A DNA stretch of 64,000 nt from CAZTVN01 sp964617145 (lineage in GTDB: Bacteria > Patescibacteriota > Gracilibacteria > UBA1369 > JACRIC01): contig CAZTVN010000001.1 in the NCBI GenBank assembly GCA_964617145.1, forward strand, positions 1 through 64,000. Direction: 5' to 3'. Of the stretch, positions 37,527 to 47,330 are shown piece after piece. Numbering within the stretch: position 1 is the first letter of the stretch; each line of letters opens with the position of its first letter. The notes below the pieces were generated by a model, which had not been told where the DNA came from, did no database searches, and worked only from the letters and a program-made list of their open reading frames with translations. Position numbers and translations under genes: made by a program.

Positions 37527-38297
37527 TTAGACTGTCTCGTTTGGGCGAAGAGTAAGAACTTCATATCCTGTCGCGGTTACTGCTATAGTGTGTTCAAATT
37601 GGCAAGAGAGACTTTTATCTAATGTTACGATAGTCCAGCGATCAGAAAGTGTTTTTGTAAAACGTTTTCCCATATTGACTATGGGTTCAATGGCGAGAGT
37701 CATCCCTGGTTTCAAGGCTAATCCTGCTCCTTTTTTGCCAAAATTGTATACTATAGGAGCCTCGTGTAGATTTTTGCCAATGCCATGGCCTGTAAGATCT
37801 CGAACGATGCTATAGTCTTTTGATTCGATCATTTTTTGAATATAAGAGCCTAGATCGCCCAGTCGTACTCCTGGCTTTACCAATTTTATGGCATTTATTA
37901 GTGTTTTTTTTACCGTTTCAAGAAAGTGTTTTTTTTCTTCGGATATTTTTCCAACTCCTACTGAAAGGGCAGAATCGGTGTGAAATCCTTGGTAATATAC
38001 GCCGCAATCGATCGTTACAAGGTCTCCTTCTTGCATGGTTTTGTTAGGAGAGGGGATGGCGTGAACAATTTCATCATTTATGCAAACGCAAATATTTTTT
38101 GGAAATCCCCGATATCCTTTAAATGAAGCCTGAACGCCTAAGGTTTTAAAAAGTTTTTCGGCTTCTTTGTCGAGGGAATCTGTCGTTATTCCCGGCTTAA
38201 CCATGCTTTCAAGCTCTGCTAAAATTTGTCCAAGGATTTTTCCTCCATTTCGCATGATCTTTAATTCCTCTACGGTTTTAAGAGTAGGTTCGTTCAT
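37527..38297 (-). CDS. map: Methionine aminopeptidase, type I
   Basis: Removes the initiator Met. In this 256-residue protein the five metal ligands of the pita-bread fold can be placed: Asp in TIDCGVYYQGFHTDSA (two), His in GHGIGKNLHE, Glu in LAIEPIV and Glu in QFEHTIAVT. Its start overlaps the adk stop (ATGA). Confidence 0.96.
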   Translation of the reverse strand: MNEPTLKTVEELKIMRNGGKILGQILAELESMVKPGITTDSLDKEAEKLFKTLGVQASFKGYRGFPKNICVCINDEIVHAIPSPNKTMQEGDLVTIDCGVYYQGFHTDSALSVGVGKISEEKKHFLETVKKTLINAIKLVKPGVRLGDLGSYIQKMIESKDYSIVRDLTGHGIGKNLHEAPIVYNFGKKGAGLALKPGMTLAIEPIVNMGKRFTKTLSDRWTIVTLDKSLSCQFEHTIAVTATGYEVLTLRPNETV

Positions 38298-38923
38298 GAT
38301 ACGATTTTGGAAATCAGTTCGAAATTTACCTTATCGACAGCTTGCTCTCCATTTATTTCCACAAATTTTGCCTTTTTTTTCAGTTTCTCTATAACGGGCA
38401 TGGTTTCTTTTTTGAAGGCTTGAATCCTTGTTTGAATGCTTTTTAGAGTGTCATCTTTCCTTTTTATGAGTTTTCCCCCACATTTTTCGCAAGTACTTTT
38501 ATCATTGTTTACTGCGAAGATCATTTTACAATTTTCACACATCCTTCTTTTTTTTAATCTTTTTATTGCTTCTTTTTCTGAAAGATGGATGAAAATTCCC
38601 GTAAAAGATCGTCCAAATTTTTTCATAAGATGTATAAATTGTTTTGCTTGATTTTCGTTTCGAGGAATGCCATCAAAAAGGACATTTTTATTTTTAGGTA
38701 AAGTTTTGAGAAAATTTTCAACTATTTCCATGACTACTTCGCTTGGCACAAGATGCCCTGCTTCGATGATGTTTTTTACTTTTTTGCCCAAAGTGCTATT
38801 TTTTTTTGCCAATATGCGAAGAAAGGCTCCTGTTTCAAACATCTCTAGCCCTAATTTTTCTGCGAGAATTTTTCCTTGAGTGCCTTTCCCAGAACCCTGG
38901 ATACCAAAAAGAACGTAATCCAT
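38294..38923 (-). CDS. adk: Adenylate kinase
   Basis: Interconverts AMP, ADP and ATP. The 209-residue protein has the P-loop GIQGSGKGTQ (7-16), the AMP-binding FDGIPRNENQA, and a zinc-type LID with Cys pairs CENC and CEKC. The key FDGxPR motif is kept. Located between secY and map as in many bacteria. Confidence 0.96.
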   Translation of the reverse strand: MDYVLFGIQGSGKGTQGKILAEKLGLEMFETGAFLRILAKKNSTLGKKVKNIIEAGHLVPSEVVMEIVENFLKTLPKNKNVLFDGIPRNENQAKQFIHLMKKFGRSFTGIFIHLSEKEAIKRLKKRRMCENCKMIFAVNNDKSTCEKCGGKLIKRKDDTLKSIQTRIQAFKKETMPVIEKLKKKAKFVEINGEQAVDKVNFELISKIVS

Positions 38924-38927
38924 TGTA

Positions 38928-40229
38928 TTAATAGAATTTTTCGTAGTGGTGCATTACGAGCTGTGCATTGACTTGTCGGATTAAGTCAAGCACTACTCCG
39001 ACAACGATAATCATTCCTGCTCCGGATATTAAAAGTGGTACCGATCCTGAGGACGATCCTGAAATGACCAATTGAATAAGAATTGGTGCAAGGGCGATAA
39101 ATGCAATGAAAAGTCCGCCGAAGAGCGTGAGTCTGTTTGATATTTTTCCTAGATATTCGGCTGTTTGTCTTCCTGGACGAATGCCTGGAATAAAACCCCC
39201 TCTTTTTTGTATATTTTCTGCCACTTGTTCAGGATTGAATGTAATGCTGACGTAAAAATACGAAAAACCAAGAATGAGAGCAAAATAAATGATGAGATAC
39301 GCTGGTTTGTCGGTTTGTAGGTGAGCAATGATAAAATTTGAGACATCGACAATCCATTTTGTGTGTGAATTTGAGGAAAAAAGACGCGCAGCAAGGAGGG
39401 GGAAATTTATTACTGATACAGCAAAAATGATTGGGATCATTCCTGCTTGATTGATACGAATGGGGATGACAGCTTGTTCGCCTTTTCCTCTCGCAGATCG
39501 TGTTGCATAGGTAATGGGGATATTTCGTACGGCCTCTGTTATCAAAACTACGAGTATCGTTAAGAGAATAGTAACGATCACTAAGGCTACAAAAGGTATA
39601 ATTCTTTGAGCTTCACGTTGGCTAATTGCTAATGTTTGTCCAATTATTGTTGGAATATTTGCTACGATTCCCGCGAAAATAAGGAGCGAAACTCCATTTC
39701 CAATCCCTTTTTCACTGATAAGTTCTCCTAGCCACATGAGAAAAATTGTTCCCGCAGTAATCGTAATCATAATGGGAACAATAATTTTTGCACTGTTAAT
39801 ATTTTCCACAATTGGGACAGGACTTTGAGAATTTAACAGTAAAATCATTCCATAAGATTGAAGAAAAGCGAGTGGAACGGTAATCCATCTTGTATACATG
39901 TTGAGTTTGTTTCTTCCTTGTTCACCTTCTTTTGAAATAGACTCAAGTCTTGGAATGATAACGGTTAAGAGTTGTATAATGATCGATGCGTTAATATACG
40001 GAGAGAGTCCCATGAGAACAATGGAAAAATTTTCCGCGCTTCCTCCTGTTAAAAGACTAAAAATCCCGAGAATTTTATTTTGATCAAGCACTACTTTTAG
40101 CGCATCTTTATCAATTCCAGGGATGGTAATATGTGTCGCGATCCTAAAAATGACAATGATTGCGATCGTAAAAAGGATTTTTTTTCTTAAATCCACAGAA
40201 TTCCATATTTGAAGAAGGTATTTGAACAC
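38928..40229 (-). CDS. secY: Protein translocase subunit SecY
   Basis: The 433-residue channel has ten hydrophobic helices. The N-terminus (LRKKILFTIAIIVIFRIATH), the plug-region glycine-rich ITPGID-like segment and the C-terminal loop ADNLKRQG-type motif (here ENIQKRGGFIPGIRPGRQT) are seen. Complete; SecE and SecG are not in the window. Confidence 0.97.
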   Translation of the reverse strand: MFKYLLQIWNSVDLRKKILFTIAIIVIFRIATHITIPGIDKDALKVVLDQNKILGIFSLLTGGSAENFSIVLMGLSPYINASIIIQLLTVIIPRLESISKEGEQGRNKLNMYTRWITVPLAFLQSYGMILLLNSQSPVPIVENINSAKIIVPIMITITAGTIFLMWLGELISEKGIGNGVSLLIFAGIVANIPTIIGQTLAISQREAQRIIPFVALVIVTILLTILVVLITEAVRNIPITYATRSARGKGEQAVIPIRINQAGMIPIIFAVSVINFPLLAARLFSSNSHTKWIVDVSNFIIAHLQTDKPAYLIIYFALILGFSYFYVSITFNPEQVAENIQKRGGFIPGIRPGRQTAEYLGKISNRLTLFGGLFIAFIALAPILIQLVISGSSSGSVPLLISGAGMIIVVGVVLDLIRQVNAQLVMHHYEKFY

Positions 40230-40249
40230 TTACTTACGTTAAAAGCTAT

Positions 40250-40660
40250 TTAAGATGATATTTTTTCAGAAGCCTTTTTAGAAATAGGGACTTCTATTTT
40301 GAGTTTTTTTGTCAACTCACCACTGCCTAAAATTTTAACGGACTGTGTTTTTTTATCAATAAGTTTTTTAGCATAAAGGGTTTCAACATTTACCACTTCT
40401 CCATTTTCAAAATATTTATCTAAGGTACCAATATTAATGATTTTATATTTTATTTGTTTTGGGCTTTTAAAGCCTTTTAATTTTGGCATTCGTCGAAGCA
40501 GGGGAGTTTGACCTCCTTCAAATCGTGGACCTTTTGAGCCTTTTCTCGCATTTTGTCCTTTTACTCCTTTCCCCGCATAGGTTCCATGCCCTGAGCCATT
40601 TCCTCTTCCGATTCTTTTTCGTCGACTTTTTTTATTTGGTTTGAGGTCGTGAATATACAT
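40250..40660 (-). CDS. rplO: Ribosomal protein uL15
   Basis: The 136-residue protein has the Gly/Lys-rich N-terminal tail KRIGRGNGSGHGTYAGKG, then GPRFEGGQTPLLRRMPKLKG. It follows rpsE after only 6 bp. The place between them normally holds rpmD (uL30), which is absent. Confidence 0.96.
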   Translation of the reverse strand: MYIHDLKPNKKSRRKRIGRGNGSGHGTYAGKGVKGQNARKGSKGPRFEGGQTPLLRRMPKLKGFKSPKQIKYKIINIGTLDKYFENGEVVNVETLYAKKLIDKKTQSVKILGSGELTKKLKIEVPISKKASEKISS

Positions 40661-40666
40661 GATGAT

Positions 40667-41218
40667 TTAAGTGGTTATCTTGGATTTAGAGTTTTTTTCG
40701 GCTTCTTGTTCTTGCTGAGTTTTTTCTGGTTGTGTCTTTTTTTCTTCCCGTTTTTTGAGTTTTTCTAGAGCTAATATAGTTGCTTTGGCATTGTTGATTC
40801 GATTTGAAGCACCGAGACATTTTGTAATGATGTTTTTTATTCCAGCGAGTTCAATGACTTTACGTACAGATCCCCCCGATATAAGCCCTGTACCCAAAGA
40901 TGCTGGGAGCATGATAAGTTTTGCCGTTTTGTATTTTACTTTTATTTCATGAGGGATTGTTTCTTTGTAAATGTTTACAGAAATAAGATTTTTTTTCGCT
41001 TTTGAAATGCCTTTTTGGATAGCATTTACCACTTCATTTGATTTTCCCACGCCAACTCCAACTTTTCCTTTGAGATTTCCGATTACAACCGTTGCTCGAA
41101 AGCGCAATCTGCGACCACCTTTTACTACTCGAGTAACTCGGTCAATCTGAATGACTTCTTCTTGAAATTCTTTTGGTTCTTTTGGTTGATTTTTTTTAGG
41201 TGGGCGAGAAAATGCCAT
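40667..41218 (-). CDS. rpsE: Ribosomal protein uS5
   Basis: The 183-residue protein has the double-stranded RNA-binding motif VTRVVKGGRRLRFRATVVIG and the GTGLISGGSVRKVIELAG block. Both ends carry charged extensions; the C-terminal one (about 160-183) is Glu/Lys/Gln-rich and probably disordered. Confidence 0.97.
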   Translation of the reverse strand: MAFSRPPKKNQPKEPKEFQEEVIQIDRVTRVVKGGRRLRFRATVVIGNLKGKVGVGVGKSNEVVNAIQKGISKAKKNLISVNIYKETIPHEIKVKYKTAKLIMLPASLGTGLISGGSVRKVIELAGIKNIITKCLGASNRINNAKATILALEKLKKREEKKTQPEKTQQEQEAEKNSKSKITT

Positions 41219-41234
41219 AGAGAGAAAATTAAAA

Positions 41235-41582
41235 TTAGAGTTTAAGTCCGCCTTCTCGTAATCCTTCAGCTATTTTTTTTACTCGACCGTGATATTTGTA
41301 TCCTTGGCGGTCAAAAATAATTTCAGTAATATTTTTTTCGAGTGCTTTTTTGGCGAGATTTTGTCCGATTGCGTAAGCTTTTTCCATTATGGTTCCTTTT
41401 TTTATTTTTAAATCAGAGCTCGATAAAAAGGTATTCCCTTTTTCTTTATCGATTAATTGCGCGTAATTGTGCATATTTGAGCGATATACGACCACTTTCC
41501 ATTTGATGGTGTTAGAGACAAGTTTGTTTTTTGTTCTCTTTTTTCGCTTTTCAAATGCTGATTTTTTAAGATTTTTTGGCAT
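41235..41582 (-). CDS. rplR: Ribosomal protein uL18
   Basis: The 115-residue 5S rRNA-binding protein has WKVVVYRSNMHNYAQLIDKE and the C-terminal FDRQGYKYHGRVKKIAEGLREGGL. I place the start at 41582 (MPKNLKKSAFEKRK). An earlier in-frame Met at 41666 would overlap rplF by more than 50 nt and adds no family-like sequence. Confidence 0.94.
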   Translation of the reverse strand: MPKNLKKSAFEKRKKRTKNKLVSNTIKWKVVVYRSNMHNYAQLIDKEKGNTFLSSSDLKIKKGTIMEKAYAIGQNLAKKALEKNITEIIFDRQGYKYHGRVKKIAEGLREGGLKL

Positions 41583-41610
41583 ATCGTATAGTAGTATTTG
41601 AATAAGAATA

Positions 41611-42165
41611 TTATCCCTTTCCTCCTGAAGCGGCTTTTCCAGCTTTTTGTTGTACTTTTTCTCCAAAGTAGCGAATTCCTTTTCCTTTGTATGGCTCGGG
41701 TTTTTTTAGACCCCGTATCTCTGCTGCTACCTGTCCCACAAGTTGCTTATTTATTCCTCGTATAATGAACGTGTTTTTAATTTCTTTATCAATTTCGATT
41801 TGTATTCCATTTGGAATCGGATAGCGAACGGGGTGAGAAAAACCTAATGATAACATGAGGTCATTTTCTTTGACTTCCATTTTGTATCCCACTCCTCGTA
41901 TTTCGAGTTTTTTTTGAAAACCTTTTTCAACCCCGATAATCATATTTTGAATCAATGCTCGGAATAGCCCGTGTAAGCTTCTTGATTCTTTTTCATCGTT
42001 TTTTCTCTTTACTTTGATGACTTTTTCCTGCGTTTCCACATCAACCATTGGATGGATTTTGATATCAAGCGTTCCTTTTGATCCTTGTACGATGATGGTA
42101 TCTTGTTCTTTTTTGATGGTAACACCTGTTGGAATTACGATTGGTTTTTTCCCTATACGTGACAT
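41611..42165 (-). CDS. rplF: Ribosomal protein uL6
   Basis: The 184-residue two-domain protein starts MSRIGKKPIVIPTGVTI. The conserved C-terminal signature KKPEPYKGKGIRY is present. It is followed by rplR after 28 bp. Confidence 0.97.
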   Translation of the reverse strand: MSRIGKKPIVIPTGVTIKKEQDTIIVQGSKGTLDIKIHPMVDVETQEKVIKVKRKNDEKESRSLHGLFRALIQNMIIGVEKGFQKKLEIRGVGYKMEVKENDLMLSLGFSHPVRYPIPNGIQIEIDKEIKNTFIIRGINKQLVGQVAAEIRGLKKPEPYKGKGIRYFGEKVQQKAGKAASGGKG

Positions 42166-42182
42166 AGATTTTTTAAAATTCG

Positions 42183-42566
42183 TTAGTAAATTTCGCAGAT
42201 AAGTTCCCCTCCTAATTTTTCTTTCCTTGCTTTTCTATCGCTCATAATACCTTTTGAAGTTGAAATAAGTGCGACTCCAAAACCATTCAATACTGGTTTT
42301 ATTTCTGTATTTTTTAGATAAATTCTTCTTCCTGGCTTGCTTATTCTTTTTATTTCCATTGGTATCTGTTCATTTTGGAGGGTTATTTCGAGTGCTTTTA
42401 AGATTCCTTCACCTTTGACTTCATACTTTTTTATCCATTTTGTCTGTACGAGGTTTTTCACTATTTCTTCTTTTAATTTGGAATGACTGATATTCACGAT
42501 TTCTCGCCCAGCGCGATAAGCGTTTCGTATTCTTGTAAGTAGATCAGCTATAGGATCGGTATGCAT
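42183..42566 (-). CDS. rpsH: Ribosomal protein uS8
   Basis: The 127-residue protein starts MHTDPIADLLTRIRNAYRAG. The C-terminal rRNA-binding part contains ALISTSKGIMSDRKARKEKLGGE. In other bacteria S8 also represses the spc operon; no such site is evident here. Confidence 0.97.
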   Translation of the reverse strand: MHTDPIADLLTRIRNAYRAGREIVNISHSKLKEEIVKNLVQTKWIKKYEVKGEGILKALEITLQNEQIPMEIKRISKPGRRIYLKNTEIKPVLNGFGVALISTSKGIMSDRKARKEKLGGELICEIY

Positions 42567-42586
42567 AATTTAAGAGAAGTTATATC

Positions 42587-42811
42587 TTACCAAGATGATT
42601 TTTTGACTCCCATAATTTTCCCTTCGCGAGCGAGAAATCTGAAGCATATTCGGCACATATCGAATTTTCCCATATATCCGCGATTTCTTCCACATAATCT
42701 ACAGCGATTATAAACGCGTGTCGAATTTTTTGGTTTTTTACCACTTGTTAAGCTTTTTAAATAGGCTTTTTTCAGTTTTTCGCTTTTTACTCTCAGGGAT
42801 TTTTTAGCCAT
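42587..42811 (-). CDS. rpsN: Ribosomal protein uS14, zinc-binding type
   Basis: The protein has two Cys pairs (CRLCGRNRG and CRICFRFLA) that bind zinc, and the [11 protein letters not shown] end. At 74 residues it is about 13 longer than the usual zinc form (61) because of a Lys/Ser-rich N-terminal extension. Confidence 0.96.
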   Translation of the reverse strand: MAKKSLRVKSEKLKKAYLKSLTSGKKPKNSTRVYNRCRLCGRNRGYMGKFDMCRICFRFLAREGKIMGVKKSSW

Positions 42812-42818
42812 ATATCTT

Positions 42819-43379
42819 TTATGAGGTGATGCCGGCTACTTCTTCTTTTTTGAAAGGGAAGCCGAGTTGACGTAATAGTTTATATCCTAGTTTATTGTCT
42901 AAAGCCGTTGTGACGATCGTTATTTGCATACCAAAATTTTTCACTACATCATCTGGTTTTATTTCGGGGAAAATGGTAAATTCTTTGATTCCAATGGAAT
43001 AATTTCCATGACCATCAAAACTTCGCACAGAAACTCCACGAAAGTCTCTTGTTCTTGGAAGTACTACGTTGATGATTTTATTGAGAAAGTCGTACATTCG
43101 ATCTTTTCGTAAGGTTACTACTACTCCGACTGGCATACCTGCCCGAAGTTTGAAGTTTGAAATAGCTTTTTTTGCTTTTGTAACAATCGGTTTTTGGCCA
43201 GTAATTTCAGCAATATTTTTTACCACCTCAGAATAATCTTTTGATCCTGCTAAATAACTCCCAATTCGTACATTAATTTTGATAAGTTTTATTTTTGGTA
43301 CAGCGTGCTTATTTGCAATATTGAGTTCTTTTTGCAATTTTGGAATAATGTTTTTTTTGAAATGTTCACGGAATTTCAT
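42819..43379 (-). CDS. rplE: Ribosomal protein uL5
   Basis: The 186-residue protein of the 5S RNA region has [34 protein letters not shown] and the [21 protein letters not shown] block. Normal length and place between rplX and rpsN. Confidence 0.97.
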   Translation of the reverse strand: MKFREHFKKNIIPKLQKELNIANKHAVPKIKLIKINVRIGSYLAGSKDYSEVVKNIAEITGQKPIVTKAKKAISNFKLRAGMPVGVVVTLRKDRMYDFLNKIINVVLPRTRDFRGVSVRSFDGHGNYSIGIKEFTIFPEIKPDDVVKNFGMQITIVTTALDNKLGYKLLRQLGFPFKKEEVAGITS

Positions 43380-43393
43380 ACAGTTTTTTCAGG

Positions 43394-43735
43394 TTATTTT
43401 TTCTTCTTATGAGAAATTTTTTGAATGGTATCCATACTTTGTTCACATTTTTTGCATATACGCTCTTTCCCACCTTTTTCTTCTTGTTTATATTTTATTC
43501 GAACGGCTTTTTTACAATGTGGACAAATAATCATCGTATTGGATGCGGTGATTGGCGCTTCAAATTGAATTTTTTCTCCTGGTCTGGTTTGGCTTTTTTT
43601 AATATGTTTTACTCTTAAATTTATTTTTTCGACAATAAGTTTTTCGGCTTTTTTGAAAGTTTTCATGACTTTTCCCTTTTTTCCCTTGTCTTTTCCAGAG
43701 ATGATAAGCACATTGTCACCGATTTTAATTTTCAT
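43394..43735 (-). CDS. rplX: Ribosomal protein uL24
   Basis: The 113-residue protein has a KOW domain (KIKIGDNVLIISGKDKGKKG). The C-terminal part carries two CxxC pairs (CPHC and CKKC), a zinc-ribbon seen in many bacterial L24 proteins. Start placed at 43735; an earlier Met at 43771 would run into rplN. Confidence 0.95.
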   Translation of the reverse strand: MKIKIGDNVLIISGKDKGKKGKVMKTFKKAEKLIVEKINLRVKHIKKSQTRPGEKIQFEAPITASNTMIICPHCKKAVRIKYKQEEKGGKERICKKCEQSMDTIQKISHKKKK

Positions 43736-43751
43736 AGTTGTAAGATTGTTC

Positions 43752-44120
43752 TTATAAGACTTCTTCAGCAAGTGAAATAATTTTTTGGAATCCTTTTTCT
43801 CTTAGTTCTCTCGCTATGGGACCAAATATACGTGTTCCTTTTGGCAAGTTATCCTTTGAAATAATTACTACGGCATTATCACTAAATCGAATATATGTTC
43901 CATCTGGTCTTTTAACTTCTTTTTTTGTGCGAACGATTACAGCTCTTTCTACAGTTTTTTTCTTTACAATCCCCGTTGGAAGAGCCTCTTTTACTGCTAC
44001 AATTATCACGTCTCCGATTCCAGCATAACGCCTTAAACTTCCTCCAATAACCTTAATACACATAACTTCTTTAGCGCCGGTGTTGTCTGTAACTTTTAGT
44101 CTTGTTTGTTGTTGAATCAT
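43752..44120 (-). CDS. rplN: Ribosomal protein uL14
   Basis: The 122-residue protein starts [20 protein letters not shown] and has the [20 protein letters not shown] end, both close to the family consensus. Its start overlaps the rpsQ stop by 4 nt (ATGA). Confidence 0.97.
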   Translation of the reverse strand: MIQQQTRLKVTDNTGAKEVMCIKVIGGSLRRYAGIGDVIIVAVKEALPTGIVKKKTVERAVIVRTKKEVKRPDGTYIRFSDNAVVIISKDNLPKGTRIFGPIARELREKGFQKIISLAEEVL

Positions 44121-44356
44121 ACTTCGTTTTTGTCATGTGGTATCGTTGTCCAACGTTTTAATTTACTTAAAGGACGTGTTTCGTATATTACCACTTCATC
44201 ACCAACTTTGTGCTTATTTTCGGGATCGTGTGCGTGAAATTTCTTTGATGTTCGATAGCGTTTTTTATACTTTGGATGCATTTTGTACGTATTGACCGTC
44301 ACTACAATGGTTTTATCATTTTTGTCGCTGGTTACTACGCCCTTTTTTGTCCTCAT
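44117..44356 (-). CDS. rpsQ: Ribosomal protein uS17
   Basis: The 79-residue OB-fold protein has [34 protein letters not shown] and the C-terminal [10 protein letters not shown]. Normal length. Confidence 0.97.
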   Translation of the reverse strand: MRTKKGVVTSDKNDKTIVVTVNTYKMHPKYKKRYRTSKKFHAHDPENKHKVGDEVVIYETRPLSKLKRWTTIPHDKNEV

Positions 44357-44385
44357 GGTGATAAGATTATAATCTTAATTTATTT

Positions 44386-44631
44386 TTAGTGAACCCTAGA
44401 GATTGTATCGGAAGTTTTCTTTTCTGCAAGTACTTTTTCTTTTTTTGATTCGCTTAGAATTGTCATGATTTGAGCCACATACTTTTTGTTTTTTTTGAGT
44501 GTATGGCTATCTTTCATTTGTTTCATGCGAATTCCTATTTTATATCTTAATACTTCCTTTCGCGCTTTTTCGAGCTCTTTTATGAGTTCTTTTTCGCTGA
44601 GGTTTTTTAATTCGTTTAGTGAGGTAATCAT
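44386..44631 (-). CDS. rpmC: Ribosomal protein uL29
   Basis: Two-helix protein near the polypeptide exit. The LKNLSEKELIKELEKARKEV and KKNKKYVAQIMTIL helices match. At 81 residues it is longer than usual (about 65), with an extra charged C-terminal tail. Placed correctly between rplP and rpsQ. Confidence 0.93.
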   Translation of the reverse strand: MITSLNELKNLSEKELIKELEKARKEVLRYKIGIRMKQMKDSHTLKKNKKYVAQIMTILSESKKEKVLAEKKTSDTISRVH

Positions 44632-44634
44632 GTA

Positions 44635-45045
44635 TTATTGGGTCACAAATTTAGATTTTATTGGAAGTTTGTGGCGTGCAAGGCGCATAGCTTCTTTAGC
44701 AATTTTTTCACTTACTCCCTCCATTTCGAAAATAACGGTTCCTGCTTTTATGTCTGCCACATATTTATCTGGAGCTCCTTTCCCGCTTCCCATCGGGACT
44801 TCAGCCCCTTTTTTTGTTACTATTTTATGAGGGAAAATTCGTATCCAGATCTTTCCACCTCGTTTAATATAGTGAGTCATGGCCTTTCTTGCTGCTTCGA
44901 TTTGGCGAGCTGATATTTCTCCTGTTTCTGAGGCTTTCAATCCATAAGTTCCAAAGCTTATTTTTGTACCACGCGTTGCCACTCCACCTCTTTGAGCTCT
45001 CAGCCTGTGACTTTTTCGAAATTTCATTCGCTTGGGTTCTAACAT
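44635..45045 (-). CDS. rplP: Ribosomal protein uL16
   Basis: The 136-residue protein starts [20 protein letters not shown] and contains [20 protein letters not shown] and [18 protein letters not shown]. Normal length, three bases before rpmC. Confidence 0.97.
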   Translation of the reverse strand: MLEPKRMKFRKSHRLRAQRGGVATRGTKISFGTYGLKASETGEISARQIEAARKAMTHYIKRGGKIWIRIFPHKIVTKKGAEVPMGSGKGAPDKYVADIKAGTVIFEMEGVSEKIAKEAMRLARHKLPIKSKFVTQ

Positions 45046-45058
45046 AATGCTTTAAAAA

Positions 45059-45766
45059 TTAAATGGGTAAAAATTCACGAGTAGTTTCTTCTTCAATCCT
45101 TTTTTCCGTTTTTGATTTTAATGAACCAGACTTTTTCCTTTTAAAAATTTCTCCTTTATAGATCCATGCTTTGATGCCAATAATACCAAATTTTGTTTTG
45201 GCAACGACGTACGCATAATCAATATCTGCTCTAAATGTTTGAAGTGGAATTTTTCCATCTGAGAAATATTCACTTCGCGCTATTTCCACGCCATTTAATC
45301 TCCCTGAGACTTGGATTTTGGCCCCCAAAGCGCCATTTTCCATTGCTTTAGCAATGGTCATCTTTGCCGCTCTTCTATAAGAAATTCGTCTTTCAATTTG
45401 ACGAGCTATGTTTTCAGCTACAATATATGCATTTAAATCAGGTTTTTTTATTTCTTTAATAGAAATTTCAAAGCGGGATCCAAACATTTTTTGTAATTTT
45501 TCTTTTAATTCTGCGATATTTTCTCCTTGTCTTCCGATAATGATGCCTGGTTTTGTTGAATGTATGTATACCGCGATATTGCCTGCGGTACGATAAATTT
45601 CTATCTCAGCTACTCCTGCATCTTTTAATTCTTTCATTACGGCTTTTTGCATCTCGATGTCTTCGTGAATGAGTTTTGTATAATCTTTTTTCTTGGCATA
45701 CCATCTTGACGGCCAAGTGTAAATGATACCAATTCTTTGAATTTTCGGATTAACCTTTTGTCCCAT
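45059..45766 (-). CDS. rpsC: Ribosomal protein uS3
   Basis: The 235-residue protein starts MGQKVNPKIQRIGI and has a KH domain with the GRQG loop (KPGIIIGRQGENIAELKEKL) and the C-terminal domain ARQIERRISYRRAAKMTIAK. The final 25 residues are a charged tail. Confidence 0.97.
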   Translation of the reverse strand: MGQKVNPKIQRIGIIYTWPSRWYAKKKDYTKLIHEDIEMQKAVMKELKDAGVAEIEIYRTAGNIAVYIHSTKPGIIIGRQGENIAELKEKLQKMFGSRFEISIKEIKKPDLNAYIVAENIARQIERRISYRRAAKMTIAKAMENGALGAKIQVSGRLNGVEIARSEYFSDGKIPLQTFRADIDYAYVVAKTKFGIIGIKAWIYKGEIFKRKKSGSLKSKTEKRIEEETTREFLPI

Positions 45767-45775
45767 AGAAACAAT

Positions 45776-46144
45776 TTAAGAAGTTTGAGTTGGTTTTTTT
45801 AATTCTTTTTTTTCTTCTTCTTTAATACTTACGCTTACCGTAATATGAGAAGTTCTTTTTAAGATTGGATGAGATCTTCCTCGTGAAATCGGCATACTTC
45901 TTTTCAGAACCCTGCCACCTGTTACGTAGATTTCTGAAATATAAAGATCATTCTCATTCTGTTTGAAATTATTTACTGCATTTGAAGATGCTGATTTTAT
46001 AGCTTTTAAGATTATTTTTGCACCTTTTTTGGGAGTAAATTTTAAGAGTTCAAGAGCTTCGTTTACCTTTTTCCCTCTCACGAGTCCTGCTACAACTTGC
46101 GCTTTTTTAGGTGCTAATGCGATTTGTCTTATTATTGCTTTCAT
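45776..46144 (-). CDS. rplV: Ribosomal protein uL22
   Basis: The 122-residue protein lines the exit tunnel. LAPKKAQVVAGLVRGKKVNE and the beta-hairpin region VTGGRVLKRSMPISRGRSHP are present. Nothing unusual. Confidence 0.97.
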   Translation of the reverse strand: MKAIIRQIALAPKKAQVVAGLVRGKKVNEALELLKFTPKKGAKIILKAIKSASSNAVNNFKQNENDLYISEIYVTGGRVLKRSMPISRGRSHPILKRTSHITVSVSIKEEEKKELKKPTQTS

Positions 46145-46162
46145 AGAAAAGTTTTAGATATG

Positions 46163-46450
46163 TTAGGCTGTTTTTCCTTGTTCTTTTGCCATTTTTCCTC
46201 CATGTCCTTTGAATTTTTTCGAAGGAGAAAATTCTCCAAGCTTATGTCCTACCATGTTTTCAGTAACAAATACAGGTATATGCTGATGACCGTTGTGTAC
46301 CGAGAAGGTATGTCCTACAAATTCAGGTGATATGTCACAGTCCCTTGCCCAAGTTTTTATAGGTCTTTTTTCCCCACTTTCTGTCATCAACTTTACTTTT
46401 TTGAAAAGTTTTTGATCTATGTATGGGCCTTTTTTTGAACTTCTAGCCAT
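46163..46450 (-). CDS. rpsS: Ribosomal protein uS19
   Basis: The 95-residue protein starts [19 protein letters not shown]. It contains [19 protein letters not shown] and [20 protein letters not shown], the standard family blocks. Confidence 0.97.
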   Translation of the reverse strand: MARSSKKGPYIDQKLFKKVKLMTESGEKRPIKTWARDCDISPEFVGHTFSVHNGHQHIPVFVTENMVGHKLGEFSPSKKFKGHGGKMAKEQGKTA

Positions 46451-46471
46451 TTTTTTAATTACGTTAGTTAA

Positions 46472-47314
46472 TTATTTTTTCGTTTTTTTACGACGTCGTA
46501 CAATAAATTGATCACTGTATTTTTTCCTCTTTCTTGTTTTTTTCCCAAGTGCTGGCAATCCCCAAGGAGTTTTTGGATGTTTAAGCCCTATCGGGTGCGA
46601 TCCTTCTCCACCTCCATGAGGGTGATCTACTGGGTTTTTTGCTTTCCCTCGAACCACTGGACGAATTCCCATGTGTCTTTTTCTTCCTGCTTTACCAATT
46701 TTGATAAGATTGTAATCCCCATTGCTCACAGATCCAATAGTTGCAAAACATTCTTTATGAAATTTCCTCATTTCTCCTGATGGCATCTCAACAAAAACGT
46801 AATCGCCTTCTTGTGCTAGCATTCTTGCTGAACATCCTGCTGATCGTATGACTTTTCCTCCAGCACCAGGCTTTAATTCGATATTGTGAATATTGAATCC
46901 GGGAGGGATATTTTTAATTTTGATTCTATTTCCGATTACTGCCTTTGCACGAAGAGCTGTTATAATAGTTGTTCCTACTTCAATTTTTTGAGGAGCAAGA
47001 TGATACCTTCTTTCACCATCTTTATAACAAACGAGCATGATAAAGGCGTTTCGATCAGGATCGTATTCTATGGCTTCGACTTTTGCGGGAATGTTGAGTT
47101 TATCGATTTGTTTGAAATCTACGGTTCTTTGGTTTCTTTTTGCTCCACTTCCGCGATGAGCCACCGTTATCTTCCCTTGATTATTTCTTCCTGATCCACT
47201 TTTTTTCCCTTTTATAAGTTTTTTGTGTGGACGATTTCGCGTGATCTCTTCGTATGAGAGTACGCTCATTTGTCTTCTTCCTGGTGTTACTGGTTTTATT
47301 ATTTGAATAGGCAT
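46472..47314 (-). CDS. rplB: Ribosomal protein uL2
   Basis: The 280-residue protein lies near the peptidyl transferase centre. The conserved C-terminal block VDHPHGGGEGSHPIG contains the essential His. The N-terminal GRNNQGKITVAHRGSGAKR is also typical. Full length. Confidence 0.98.
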   Translation of the reverse strand: MPIQIIKPVTPGRRQMSVLSYEEITRNRPHKKLIKGKKSGSGRNNQGKITVAHRGSGAKRNQRTVDFKQIDKLNIPAKVEAIEYDPDRNAFIMLVCYKDGERRYHLAPQKIEVGTTIITALRAKAVIGNRIKIKNIPPGFNIHNIELKPGAGGKVIRSAGCSARMLAQEGDYVFVEMPSGEMRKFHKECFATIGSVSNGDYNLIKIGKAGRKRHMGIRPVVRGKAKNPVDHPHGGGEGSHPIGLKHPKTPWGLPALGKKTRKRKKYSDQFIVRRRKKTKK

Positions 47315-47330
47315 AGTTTATAAATATCGA

